A program made the translations under genes and the position numbers. DNA of 64,000 nucleotides from Serripes groenlandicus. Lineage: Eukaryota > Mollusca > Bivalvia > Cardiida > Cardiidae. Positions 21,421 through 32,139 of the stretch are shown here, one piece after another (position 1 is the stretch's first letter; each line of letters starts with the position of its first letter). Under the pieces are notes generated by a model. It searched no databases and was not told the origin of the DNA. It saw only the letters and a program-made list of their open reading frames with translations. The stretch lies in the NCBI GenBank assembly GCA_031761405.1, contig JASEVX010000006.1, positions 28,291,533 to 28,355,532 of the forward strand, given 5' to 3'.

Positions 21421-22504
21421 CTTTGTTTAGACACTGAATTGTGGGTCAAAACACTGGTTCGGCGTGGGTTTTTTGAACGATTACCGGTCAAAGGGAGATA
21501 ATTCTCAGCGAACTAGAACATTCCTGTAGCCTTTGTGCCATTTCTGACTGTTTAGATAATGAATGCTTAAAATCATAAAAATATTACAACTTGATAAAAA
21601 AAAAAACAAGGTTATTCAAGTACTTTCTTTATCGTTTTAAATTATAGCAGAATTGTAATAGTTTCAATATTGAAAATAGAATAGAATAGGCATACAAAAT
21701 CAAAGTACTGAAAGCAACTATGGTAGAATTGTGATCGGTAAGAGGAGATGCAGGAGTGCAAAGGGTAAACTCATCTACTGTGGTTTCCGAACGGCTGTCG
21801 ATCTATTATTAGAATGGTTTCTGTTTTCCGCTGCTGGTACCTACTACATTACCTTTTCTCTCATTCAACGAATAAAAAACGCGGTATCAATCGTTATGAA
21901 CTGGTAGTAAGTCTTACAAGCCTAATTCGATCGTAAGTCGGACAATCTGATATGGAGTCGGACAGTTCCGCGCTGTTACCTGTGAATCTCTAGTTAACCA
22001 CCATTTTATGTCGAATGAACAAAAACTCTTCTCATCGGATAACTACCGCCCCTTATCCTGAAGAGAACCATACCATATATTAACTACTGTGATGAGTAGG
22101 CCATCCATAATATATGTGCATGTATGATCATAATCAAGAAGTCGAGTGTGATGGCTCAAAAGCTTTCATCTTCTTAATCAAGTGCAATATTTATCAAACT
22201 GAAAACGATCAATTTTACCTTTCATTATCACCTTTATTCCAATGAAAGTGTAGATGATGGGGTGCTAGCCAACTCACCTATCTGTGTACATCGTACCCGT
22301 GCGAGCTTAATATATAACTGCATGGGCCTTTTGTCGAGTTCAGTCAGACTTGAAATGTAGAATACTTTCATAGATACACATTTCCTCGCATCCAATATAC
22401 CTTTAAAATAGTTTAGGAAGAATTCTATCTGCTTGTTACTTGCAATCAGATTGCTTATAACAAGCAGTCTGAACACTTTCTGCGCTGTTTTACAATCGAT
22501 ACGC
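21421..22504. other. Upstream of GLYR1; one unassigned ORF
   Basis: No repeat family recognised. A minus-strand open frame (22503-22274, TAQKVFRLLVISNLIASN... to CTQI) ends at a strong donor, GTGAGT at 22273. It looks coding in composition but matches no family I know; it could be an exon of an unidentified gene. Confidence 0.3.
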
Positions 22505-22586
22505 CAATCTCCTTCGCAGAGTTGTCGTTCCTTACACTCACCATACATGGTGAGTGTAAGGAACGACAACTCTGCGAAGGAGATTG
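22505..22586. repeat. Perfect 40-bp inverted repeat, 2-bp spacer
   Basis: Arms 22505-22544 and 22547-22586 are exact reverse complements around AC. A diverged single-arm relative (GTGAGTGTAAAGAG...GGAGATTG) lies at 27073-27107. Confidence 0.95.
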
Positions 22587-22639
22587 TCGATTCGCAAGTG
22601 AAAACATATTATATGTGGTGAATAAAAGCTCTCTAGTCG

Positions 22640-22800
22640 GAAGAGTCCAGCGGACTATGCTTACCGCCTCGGTGGATGAGAGGTACAACGTCCGCATCAA
22701 GAGTGGGAGGTCGCAGATTCGATAGTCGGCCGGATCATACCAAAGACTTTAAAAATGGTAGTAATGGATTTCCCTTCTTGGCGCTCGCGATCAGTCTATG
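22640..22800 (+). mobile_element. tRNA-type SINE, uninterrupted
   Basis: A-box-like CCTCGGTGGATGAGAGG and B-box-like CGCAGATTCGATAGTC, then CCGGATCATACCAAAGACTT and TAAAAATGGTAGTAAT. It is the empty-site relative of the SINEs broken by MITEs at 1781, 3497 and 6143. Confidence 0.65.
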
Positions 22801-22914
22801 TGGGGAAAACAAGTGGACAGATTGTTGTGTGGGGTACTACTGTGAGAGAACCAGGAAACGCATGGGTATGACTTTTTTTTTAAATAAAAGCACTGCAGTG
22901 CTGACGGCCTGGGG

Positions 22915-23170
22915 GCTGCTGGAAGGTTGGATTTTTCGACGCACAGGCCCTACGGCCCCCGGTTAATCTGCCACTGTACATTTCACGTGACTTCTTTCGT
23001 GGGGTGGGGGGGGGGGGAGTTGGGCATGGGCCTAATGGGCCCCCGCTAAATCCGCCAATACATTTGCCACGCTTTTTCTTTGTTTACCATTAATTTTTCG
23101 ACACACGGGCCCCTACGGCCTCCGGTTAATCCGCCACTGTATTTTTCACGTGACTTCTTTCTTTTTTTTC
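22915..23170 (+). repeat. GC-rich diverged tandem repeat
   Basis: TTTTTCGACGCACAGGCCC...TTTCACGTGACTTCTTTC at 22929-23000 repeats at 23093-23163. A G-run separates them. Confidence 0.75.
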
Positions 23171-24640
23171 CGTTCCTCTTCGCGTTTGTTAATAATGTTA
23201 ACAAGCGTCCATAATTGACCTCTCGGCGCATTACTTTCTAACGCATTTCTTAAATTATATTGGAGTTCTCAAGCTTTAAGTTTTTCACTGATGTTCCAGC
23301 AACATTAAAATGATATTGTTGGGGGAGATCCTAACCTTTTAAATGCAGTTGTGTTGAATTCATGATGAACTATTTTTCTCGCGCAGTTTCTCATGCGTTG
23401 TTTGGTGCTAACAGCAATTGGCAGGCTGCCAACTCCGAAAAAAAATGGTATTACTACTATGACCAGGGGCTAAAGCCCCAGGCCAAAAACGTCGTAAAAC
23501 CATAATGAATCACTTAATTAATGTATTTAAAACAGGATGAAATGTAACTATTTTCCTGTTAATTCTGTTAGAAAAGAAGTCAATGCAGGTCAACTTTGTG
23601 TAAACATACACACACATACATGTTTGTGTCATGTAATGTATGCACACGTCACTATATAATAATTATGTCTTCTTCTATAACAGCCGCGACTGAACTGTAT
23701 CGATGTAACTGATTTTGCATTGAAAAAGAAATCCTGCCCATTCAAAACAATACTGCTTATAAGTACTTATATAGTCACATTTGTATTACAGTGTTACACT
23801 ACGGTGAAAGAGCTAAACAATTATAAATACAGAAGATACAGTCCTTTATGTAAAACTCAAATTTATATAATAATTATTCAATTATATAGGAAGCCATTTA
23901 ATGTTGTTTTACGAATATGCATTTGCCTTTGCTCATTTACATATTATATAAATATGGCAAACATATATACTTAGAAAAAACGTATAACTTCTATACAAAC
24001 AATCAACTATAGTATAAACATGTGGCCGGACAAGGCACATTTTCTAGCATAGTACTGGTTTATTTACCCAGGGATCATGAATAAATGGACTGGCGTCGTG
24101 ATATATAACTGAAACAAGAGAAAGTTGATGCAGGGCATCAATGTCGCCGGAAAAGACTGCATTGATTTATTTATGTATTCTTGACTTTCCTTAGTCTATT
24201 CAAACATTAGGAACGTAGTAATGAAAACATTTGCTTATAAATTTTATATACATACCTATACATTAGGGTATCTATAAAAAATTAACGAAATGTGTACACA
24301 TTTATCTGGCTTAAATTTAATTTTGCTGTTGTTACTTATTTAAATAATAGTATTCATTCATATAATTTCAATGTTTGTCAATCTTATTCGAATCACAAGG
24401 TAAATATCCTGGTATTGCTTTAAAGGGAGGTAATTTGAAGAAAACAAAAGTCTTCAAAAGGAGAAATATATCAGCATTACCGTCTACAGTTTAAATTGTT
24501 GTGGATTTAAAAATGTTCTTTTTTTCTTATTTCTACATGTACAACGAAATATTGCGGCTTCTCTTTGACGCTTTGCGTCAAACATTCGTCTTGTACTTGT
24601 CTAAAATAAAATAATATCACTCGCTTTTTCATATCGAAAT
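23171..24640. other. AT-rich, no gene seen
   Basis: Contains a SINE fragment (24033-24112, ACTGGTTTATTTACCCAGGG) and, at 24115-24150, a CAAGAG plus TTGATGC/GCATCAA hairpin, a pearl-like 3' terminus in minus orientation. Confidence 0.4.
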
Positions 24641-24650
24641 GCGCATGCGC
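24641..24650. promoter_or_regulatory. NRF1-like palindrome
   Basis: TGCGCATGCGCG surrounds the exact palindrome GCGCATGCGC, the NRF1 consensus, 8 bp before an ATG. NRF1 sites are typical of CpG-type promoters; function here is inferred. Confidence 0.35.
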
Positions 24651-24658
24651 GAAAATCG

Positions 24659-24803
24659 ATGTTAAAGGTCACGAAACTACACAACAGAATAGGGTCTATA
24701 TTTAGCTTAGAAACAGTTCCTACTTTAGATATTCATGGATTAACATTATTAAATGAATTCTACACAAATCAAGACATCTCTTTGAACATGAAAACAACAT
24801 TTA
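24659..24803 (+). CDS. Candidate first exon, unknown protein
   Basis: ATG just downstream of the NRF1-like site opens MLKVTKLHNRIGSIFSLE...; a consensus donor GTAAGT follows at 24804 (reading through it would stop at 24862 after 67 codons). No homology recognised and no second exon identified, so this may be chance. Confidence 0.25.
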
Positions 24804-24913
24804 GTAAGTTAAAATTGCTATTAAAAGGAGAATCCGAAATTGACCTCAATGATGACACATAAGAGTCTGCATTAGGGGGTGTTGGTTCACGTCTTGAAGG
24901 GACCACTTTTGTC

Positions 24914-25155
24914 TTCGTAAATAAGACAAACAACTTAAATGCGAGTGAAATAAAAAAAAATGCAAACATTAAAAAATCGGAATATTTATTTCATTTTAGA
25001 TGTGTCATTTATTAGTGTTCGTAAACAACCACAATTGTAATATGTTCAAATCATCTAGATTTGTTTCTTTCTAATAATAAGCCGCCCTCCCATGTGATTT
25101 CCGAAAAGCTATTAAAAATAGAAGTCGCGGGCTTCTGCCCGGCGACTAATAATGT
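24914..25155 (+). repeat. Dispersed repeat ending in GTCGC/GGCGAC hairpin
   Basis: About 240 bp shared with 27238-27471 (TTCGTAAATAA..., CGGAATATTTATTTCATTTTAG), both ending in GTCGCGGGCTTCTGCCCGGC and GACTAATAAT. Confidence 0.7.
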
Positions 25156-25573
25156 TGACACATGTAAAACCACAATAGAACAAATTCAAATCATGGTGAA
25201 AGGATGGTATAGTATCCTGTGTTGGCTCTCTCGATTAGATTCTAAACTGAAAATAACATAATTGGTTTCGTGATGCAAGAGATAAACAACATAAATGTAT
25301 GCGTGTCTATTGCAGAGCACCAGCTGTTTTTGCTAAAGACCACCCATTGGAATAGAGGGCGGAATACTCTTTACGGGGTCTTGAAACAGGCATAAAATAC
25401 GCAATGTTGTATTTCATTTTATTATTGCTCATACATATTTAAAATGAACAACAACAACAACAACCCAATGACAAAGATGAAATAATGACACATCCACACA
25501 TATAATACATCATAATACATTCACATGATCCTCCGGCCCCAATTAGAACATACAATCACGAATATATTATTAA

Positions 25574-25983
25574 TTATTTAGCTATTTCAAGATCTCTCCG
25601 TTTCAGAGCTTTGATAACATATTGAGATAAGTTTTGCATTTTTATTTGATTATAACAATATTTACATGAAAGTGATTCTTCATCTTTAAAGAACGGCTTG
25701 ATGTGAACTCCTCTTATATCGGTGCACGTGGTGCAATGCAACAAGAATAATTCGGACATTTTGGACAAAACCGCTGATCATAAGGTATATTATTATACCA
25801 TCCAGTCTTAGACTGAATGGGGAGAAGTCCACTTCTTAGTAAGCATATGTGCCTTACACAGTTTCTGCTAATACAGTCAATATATAATGTAAAAGAAAAA
25901 ATCAGCGAAATTAAGTTATAAAGACGGAGCTTATTAGAACCTTTAAAATCAACATACAAGAGAAAGTTGATGCAACGCATCAA
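25574..25983 (-). pseudogene. LINE ORF2 C-terminal fragment
   Basis: Two overlapping frames read through CISRNCVRHICLLRSGLLPI, DQRFCPKC, then LFLLHCTTCTDIRG and KYVI-like SQYVIKALKRRDLEIAK. That order (Cys-rich QRxCxxC, then HFLLHC, then a basic end) is the C-terminus of many non-LTR retrotransposon ORF2 proteins. At least one frameshift. The RT piece at 28560-29330 is on the same strand and may be the same insertion, split. Confidence 0.65.
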
Positions 25984-27237
25984 TGTCGCCGGAAATCCAT
26001 ACTGCAGTTATGCATAACACTAACATTATAGTTGTTGAATAAACAGTTATCAACTGAGGGGCATATTGGAACATCAGGGGTGGGGTCAAGTGAAAATGTT
26101 TCGTAACTTGCATTGTTTTTTCAACGAAGTGAATGATAATTGAAGCCTTTCATTGTTTATGACCAATCTCCATTCCAAAGTAGGTTGACCATACACACAA
26201 CCAACTAATTATTGATCATAAACAGTAATAGAAATGAGTAATCTTGCCAATCATTAGTCTTAGTATGTATACAGTGCTTTCATTAAGGACTAATTATAAG
26301 ATTTGTGAATTACACATACACTTTTAAAGATGTTTGTCAGAATATTTGAATTTTATTATTTATCAATAAAACCACAAAACAGACAATTTAGGATTTGCAT
26401 GCAATAGCACGTCATTTTACCTTTCCTCTATTAAAGTCAACAGTGGACACCTTTGCAGAAATCTACTTTTAAAACAATGAGATAAGGGTTAAATCGCTGA
26501 AGACATGAGTTTTCTCTTTTTCTCAAAATGATATTAGCTTGGCATCCTAATTATATCATACTTTAACAAATGTTGAAATGTAGTCCAATATTTATAAATT
26601 AGACCACCTTCGAAATATTATATCAACTAAACAGTTAAATCTCATTGAAATTGTTGTATAATTTAAACTTAATTTCGAACATAAACTGAGCCCTACAACA
26701 TGTTAATTTATTTTAATTCTTTCCTTCCTTTTTTATAATGAAAATAACAAACTACTCATGTTTTAAAATTATATTATGATGAGCGCCCTTGTGTCAATGA
26801 TGCATAACAATATGCAGATCGGAAGCAATGTGCTTTTAGGGAATTAAATGACACATTTAAAATTGTCAAGGACGAACTAATTTTGTACGAAAGACCCGAT
26901 TCTTTCTTATTCGCAGAGATGTCGTTTTTGAAACTCTCTTTATAGGCAGAGAGTGTTCGTTCAAAGTAATTTTTCTATTAAAACCAGTTTTATCTCGGTT
27001 TGTTCTTTTCTTCATTTGTTTCGAACCAAATAAACATTTTAAATCACCCACCTATGATTTACTATTTGTAAGTGAGTGTAAAGAGCGGCTCTCTGCAAAG
27101 GAGATTGATCTACGCAGTTGGTATGCAAACAAATAATTAGACTGTGCGACGTAAAGGTTTGTAGTTATCATCTTTTGATTACATGTAGTATATAGTGTAA
27201 AATAAAGTATTTCAGTCTAGCTAATAGGGACTATTTT
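25984..27237. other. AT-rich, no gene seen
   Basis: A pearl-like terminus (CAAGAG plus TTGATGC/GCATCAA hairpin) is at 25957-25990. A decayed MITE-like stretch is at 26415-26530. Confidence 0.35.
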
Positions 27238-27471
27238 GTCTTCGTAAATAAAACAAAAAAACATAAATGCGAGTCAAAATAAAGAAACTGAAAATACCTA
27301 AAACATCGGAATATTTATTTCATTTTAGACGTGTCATTACTTAGTGTTTTTAAACAAACACAATGACATCTAAATGTGTTTCTTTCTAATAATAATCCCC
27401 CCTCCCATGTCATTTCCGAAAACCTATTAAAAAAAGAAGTCGCGGGCTTCTGCCCGGCGACTAATAATTTC
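27238..27471 (+). repeat. Dispersed repeat, second copy
   Basis: Diverged copy of 24914-25155, same orientation, same terminal hairpin. Confidence 0.7.
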
Positions 27472-27921
27472 TATTTGTAAATGTCAAAACTTCGTACCAT
27501 GAATACATCCAAAAACTATTTTTCATTCGTAGAACCTTGGTTTAACCATACATATCCAAAGCCATGACTATATAAAAGATTTTCAACTTATTTATCTCAA
27601 GACTCTTTTCACTGTAACAGCATCGTATAGCATTGCTTTGTGTATCTATGGTTAGACATTTTAAGCAGGCGAAGCCGGTATTTAAGTAATCTGTTTTATT
27701 ACATGCCTGTTTATTTTCCGGTGGAAATACACACAGATTGACATGCGCAAATACACCACGACAGATTAAAATTCCGTATCTATATGCGGTGTAAATACAA
27801 GATTGTGACGTCATACAGTGACGTAACCGGTTTGATGACGATATTAGTACTATTTACTATTAATAAAATGTAAACTCAATAAATTTTCGCTGCTCATAGA
27901 TTGTAGGTATGTAATAAAAGA

Positions 27922-28080
27922 AATATTATGTTGTGGGGTGGATAATTGAGTTCGTATTAACGACGCGTAGCGTGGGGAAATCCATATCTTAGCTCGACCT
28001 ACGGTCTCGTAAGATATCGATTTTCCCACGCTACTTGTCGTGGAATACGAACTCATTTATCCACCCCACAACATAATATT
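27922..28080. repeat. 159-bp hairpin, copy 1
   Basis: Arms of about 70 nt around GCTCGACCTACGGTCTC. The outer part is AATATTATGTTGTGGGGTGG with an exact complement at 28061-28080. Confidence 0.92.
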
Positions 28081-28388
28081 CCGTATTTATTATATGCCTG
28101 TTTATTTTCCGGTGGAAATACACACAGATTGACATGCGCAAATACACCACGACAGATTAAAATTCCGTATCTATATGCGGTGTAAATACAAGATTGTGAC
28201 GTCATACAGTGACGTGACCGGTTTGATGATGATATTGGGCGGAGCATACGTATTGGAATGCATTATGGGGCGTGGCGTAATCATTGAAGCGATATTTATC
28301 CGCCCTTCATAATCTTAATTTTACGGTTAATAAAATGTAAACTCAATAAATTTTCGCTGCTCATAGATTGTAGGTATATAATAAAAGG

Positions 28389-28547
28389 AATATTACGTTG
28401 CGGGAGCGATAAATGTGTTCGTATTGCACGACTCGTAGCGTGGGAAAATCCATATCTTACTCGACCTTCGGTCTCGTAAGATATCGATTTTTCCACGCTA
28501 CTTGTAGTGCAATACAAACCCTTTTATCGCTCCCGCAACGTAATATT
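28389..28547. repeat. 159-bp hairpin, copy 2
   Basis: Same hairpin with outer arm AATATTACGTTGCGGGAGCG and exact complement at 28528-28547. Five differences from copy 1 in this stretch are matched in both arms. Confidence 0.92.
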
Positions 28548-28559
28548 CCGTATGTATCT

Positions 28560-29330
28560 CATTATATACATAGGGTAACGCCCTAACTCGTTATATACAA
28601 ATACATTTGAACAATACCTAGACATTCCCAATATATATTTACAAAATGACAGATGCACTCGCTCTATTGCCGGTGCTATATAAAAAACAAACACTTCTGA
28701 ACCATAATTAAGTATAGGCGCTATTTTTTAATCAAATATCTTCGAAATAATTTTGCCATGTACTCTTCCTAATGTTGTCAAACCAGTTTTTAAAGAAAAT
28801 AGAGCTAGTGACGCTAGTGTCATTTGAGTCATATGCCATGACGTCTTTGTGGAAAAGATATTTATTTCCTAAAGATTTATAATAAGGTTCTACTGCAATA
28901 GGATGTTTGTCAAAGAACCATTTTTCGTAGCTCCGTAAACGTCCACCCTCTCGGAAAACAATAATATTTGATTTCGATTTATTAAATGAAGGGCAAAACT
29001 TTTTACAATATAAACTAAGCCTTTTAATTAAGAGCTGAAGCTTGATTTTGTTTCGGCAAATAGTACCAGGTCGTCTGCCTCAAGTAACATGTATAACGCC
29101 TGATATAGTTTCATCTTGCATTATAAATGACTTTAAATCGTTTATAAACAGTGAACAAATTAGAGGTGAAATTGTACAGCCTTGTTTCAAACCAGTTGGA
29201 CAAGATAATGATTCTGATATAGTATCACCATCAAAAACACAGCCTTTCACATTTTCATATATTGCTTTTAAAATATTGCATTTTACTACTAATTTCATAC
29301 ATTTTAAATATATATAAAATAGCAATATGG
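28560..29330 (-). pseudogene. LINE reverse transcriptase fragment
   Basis: In order on the minus strand: CPTGLKQGCTISPLICSLF (RT block before the catalytic motif), LLEADDLVLFAETKS (the YADD box with Tyr changed to Glu), KSKSNIIVFREGG, and IERVHLSFCKYILGMSR...NELGRYPMYI. A frameshift separates the first two. The order is typical of non-LTR ORF2. It is 5' truncated, and cut at 28558 by the hairpin block. Confidence 0.8.
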
Positions 29331-29339
29331 GGGTCTTAA

Positions 29340-29551
29340 TTAACCCTTCACAACACACAGCCGCTTTCTGACGCCTTTGTAGCAGACGACTTTTGAAAAC
29401 ATTGTGGCAAATGGAGAATTTCTTTATTTACAACATTTCAACTCTTTTCAATAAAAAATAATATTTTCACTTAAAGAGAGTTTCAATATTTTTGTCTATT
29501 ATTTTTTTCAAAGTCGTCTGTTGCAGGTTTGTTGTACGTAGGAAAGGGTAC
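29340..29551 (+). mobile_element. TTAA MITE, right end decayed
   Basis: TTAACCCTTCACAACACA left end, GTACGTAGGAAAGGGTAC right end. Confidence 0.7.
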
Positions 29552-29752
29552 ATGCAGCTGAGTTTCAGTGAAGATCTCACCGAAGGTGATCTTGGCATCC
29601 CGATGATCCGGATTCCGGACAATCTCACCAAAGCCTTCACTGTCCGTCTTCATGCAATTTAGTCCTAGGTGCATCCTTTAATATAAAGCTGGAAGTATAG
29701 CCTCCATTTAATAGTACGCCAGTTTACATCAATATGATTCCGTTGTGGAGAT

Positions 29753-29992
29753 TTAACAATTTCCCATATAGAATCTACAGGGATTCCCACAGCAGACAAT
29801 TTTGAAAAGATATATGAAAAATATGGACTATCTTTTTAAATAAATGACTGTAGATTTTTTTAATTTAGTTGAAAATATTCTTGCAAAATGAGATATTGCT
29901 CATAACCGGCAATTTTTCCTTTTGCCATAAAGATTTCAAAGGTCGTTTGCTGCAGAGAGGTCGGAAAACGTCTGTAGGTTGGAAAGGGTTAA
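29753..29992 (+). mobile_element. TTAA MITE, old copy
   Basis: TTAACAATTTCCCATATAG to GGTTGGAAAGGGTTAA, 240 bp, both TTAA ends. Confidence 0.75.
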
Positions 29993-30105
29993 TAAAACCT
30001 TACACTGCCAAACGCGGCACAAATCTGTAATAACTGATACTTCAATAGACGGCATTGATAAACATACGTCTATCTGGATTTGTGCTGGTCTCTGATGACT
30101 TTTGG

Positions 30106-30335
30106 TTAACCCTTTACCTCTTACGACAATTCTGCAGCAGACGACTTTGAACATATTTTGTCAAAAAATAGGAAATCTCTATAATTGAATGGATAACCTA
30201 TGAATTAAAGTGGAAAAAATTGTGGCAAAAGGAGAAATTGCTCGTTTTTAGATTATTTTTTTTTTGTCACTATGTTTTCAAAAAGTTGACTGTTGCAGAG
30301 GCGTCAGAAAGCGTCTTTTTGAGGGACAGACTTAA
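30106..30335 (+). mobile_element. TTAA fold-back MITE
   Basis: 230 bp; left TIR TTAACCCTTTACCTCTTAC, right end mutated to GAGGGACAGACTTAA. Confidence 0.82.
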
Positions 30336-30371
30336 TTTTAACAATATATGTAACCGACAAACGAGCCGTTC

Positions 30372-30582
30372 CACGAGAAAACCAACATTTTGGACTCTGC
30401 GTAATGTATCGATCCGGATCGGCCTGCGCAGTCCGCATAGACTAATCCGGGCCGAGTAATGATTCCTGAAACAGAAAGTCAACAGGAGGCGGAAAATGTC
30501 TGGCCGGGTTAGCCTGTGCGGAATGCTAAGGCTGATCCGGGTCGATACTTTACGCAGAGTTCAAATTGTTGGTCTTCTCGTG
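30372..30582. mobile_element. Fold-back element, roughly 80-bp TIRs
   Basis: The CACGAGAAAACCAACATTTT arm pairs with the complement of ...GTTGGTCTTCTCGTG. Both arms continue through CTCTGCGTAA, TATCGA and CCGGATC. It lies just 3' of the methyltransferase gene. No clear target duplication. Confidence 0.75.
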
Positions 30583-30695
30583 TGATGGCTCAAATGGTTT
30601 TGACTTTCGTATCATGCTTTAAATTTGAAATAACAAATCCGTCTTCTGCATTTAATTTGAAGATAATTTCGTTTATATACTGCAGTTTTACTTGT

Positions 30696-31787
30696 TCAAT
30701 TGGTCTGTTTTGATGAAAAAACATCCTTGTGCAAAGATTTTCCCAACTGTGGAATATCATGTATGCTTATTCTCTGTGTGCCAGCTATATCGTGAAAAAG
30801 TAAAAAACCATGCTCACGAAGCAATTTCGTAATCGGTTCTCTAAGTCCAGCAGCGTAAAATTCCATCTGTATATACCCGACGTTTATGTTCTTTAGAAAC
30901 TCTCTACCGCCATTAAGCGCATTTAATTCAAAATGTTCAATATCCATTTTCATAAACACCTGTTTCCCTTTAAACAAAGGCTGAAGTTCGTCAAGTTTAA
31001 TAACACGGACTGGTATTTCCCCTGTAGCTAAATTCTTAAGTCTGCCTGTCAATTTCCCGATTCTCGAAGCTCCTAAATTTTTTGTATTAAGTTTCAGATT
31101 TACTTTCCCGCGCTCGTACGATAAGGCATTCCAGATCAAAGTTACATATTCTGTCAGGTTACTTAGGGCCAATGAAGTATGTACCATACGAATGTTTTCA
31201 AAGTTGGCATCAACACAAACAACTCGTCTTCCCATCCACGCTGCTACCAAAGTGTATACACCAATATTACAACCGATATCAAGTAACATCATATCAGGAT
31301 TCGCGTTGAGTACACTCATCATCTTCTCGCAGAGATGAATTTCCCAACCGCCTGTTCTTTTGATTACCTTGGCAATATAATCTACTTGTGGATTATACGT
31401 ACAAACAGGAATGTCATTGACCATTTTAAGCGGCAATGCGGTACAGTTCATCCCGTTCCCACACGCATCATCCGTACATATGGTCCTCACACAAGGATCA
31501 ACACCATTCAAATCCAGTTCTTTAACACACGGAAATCGGTAATAATTTTCTACGGGATTTGATGAGTTTTCATTCAGTGGTCGGTTCTTTCTTGATATCA
31601 TCTGTGGAGGATTCTTTCTGGATATCATCTGTGGTCGACTCTTATCTTGTGTAATCTCAGTATGGTCCCCCTCCCTTTTCTGATAATTGTTTACAACAAC
31701 AGTGAAAATTCCACATGCAGTAATAATTAAAATGTTCACAAGCAATTTAGTCCTCTCCATTGTAGTACAGACGACGCAAATTTGCAA
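30696..31787 (-). CDS. FkbM-family SAM-dependent methyltransferase, type II membrane protein
   Basis: Single exon, 363 residues. Residues about 14-33 (LLVNILIITACGIFTVVV) form a signal anchor after a short basic N-terminus, so the catalytic part should face the Golgi/ER lumen. A stem follows (34-85) with PQMISRKN twice in tandem, then a Cys-rich stretch (87-130). The Rossmann methyltransferase has motif I MLLDIGCNIGVYTL (167-180), the acidic residue after strand 2 in VVCVDANFEN (189-198), and FMKMDIEHFE (278-287), the FkbM signature. Family members O-methylate sugars or similar; the substrate here is unknown. A second ATG at residue 10 (31760) may be the true start, placing the basic residues directly before the anchor. 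No introns; MITEs and a fold-back element lie 3'. Confidence 0.85.
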   Translation of the reverse strand: MQICVVCTTMERTKLLVNILIITACGIFTVVVNNYQKREGDHTEITQDKSRPQMISRKNPPQMISRKNRPLNENSSNPVENYYRFPCVKELDLNGVDPCVRTICTDDACGNGMNCTALPLKMVNDIPVCTYNPQVDYIAKVIKRTGGWEIHLCEKMMSVLNANPDMMLLDIGCNIGVYTLVAAWMGRRVVCVDANFENIRMVHTSLALSNLTEYVTLIWNALSYERGKVNLKLNTKNLGASRIGKLTGRLKNLATGEIPVRVIKLDELQPLFKGKQVFMKMDIEHFELNALNGGREFLKNINVGYIQMEFYAAGLREPITKLLREHGFLLFHDIAGTQRISIHDIPQLGKSLHKDVFSSKQTN

Positions 31788-31904
31788 CGCAAATGATTAA
31801 ATACGTCTATTATATCTCGACTATTGAATATTCATAAACCATATGAGAACCGACCCTTGACAAAAACAACCATGATAATATCCCTTTTTGGAAATCTCTC
31901 TGTA

Positions 31905-32070
31905 TACAGTGCTATACTGGTCTATGTATCCTTACACCAGTTAGTCACTCTATATGCTAACATTACAATTCTGAGCGCGAAGGAGTCACAGCCATTACTA
32001 TAATTGTTAAAATCTTTGGTATGAGCCGCCCGGGTGTTGAACGGTCAACTTAAACCCACGTGTGAAGACC
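31905..32070 (-). mobile_element. tRNA-type SINE without expansion
   Basis: CTATACTGGTCTATGTATCC...AGTCACTCTATATGCTAAC is one diverged unit of the 67-bp minisatellite. GTTAAAATCTTTGGTATGAG follows directly, showing the MITE-free TTAA. Confidence 0.65.
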
Positions 32071-32139
32071 TCGCCTAACCGAGGCGGATGTTCTTCCTCT
32101 ACACAATGGATGCAAGTCTTCATATCATAGGACCAACGC

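Larger units (their letters stand above)
27697..28558 (+). repeat. Tandem duplication carrying large hairpins
   Basis: GCCTGTTTATTTTCCGG at 27705 recurs at 28096. Both copies run through TGTGACGTCATACAGTGACG and CAATAAATTTTCGCTGC into a 159-bp hairpin. Copy 2 has about 76 extra bp (28230-28310). The minus-strand ORFs here are repeat-borne and not supported. The block interrupts LINE sequence. Confidence 0.85.

Noticed and set aside
27542..28517. Small minus-strand ORFs repeated in the hairpin block
   Set aside because: They coincide with hairpin arms and tandem repeats; their similarity reflects the DNA duplication.
29042..29317. Plus-strand 91-codon ORF
   Set aside because: Antisense shadow of the LINE reverse transcriptase reading on the minus strand.
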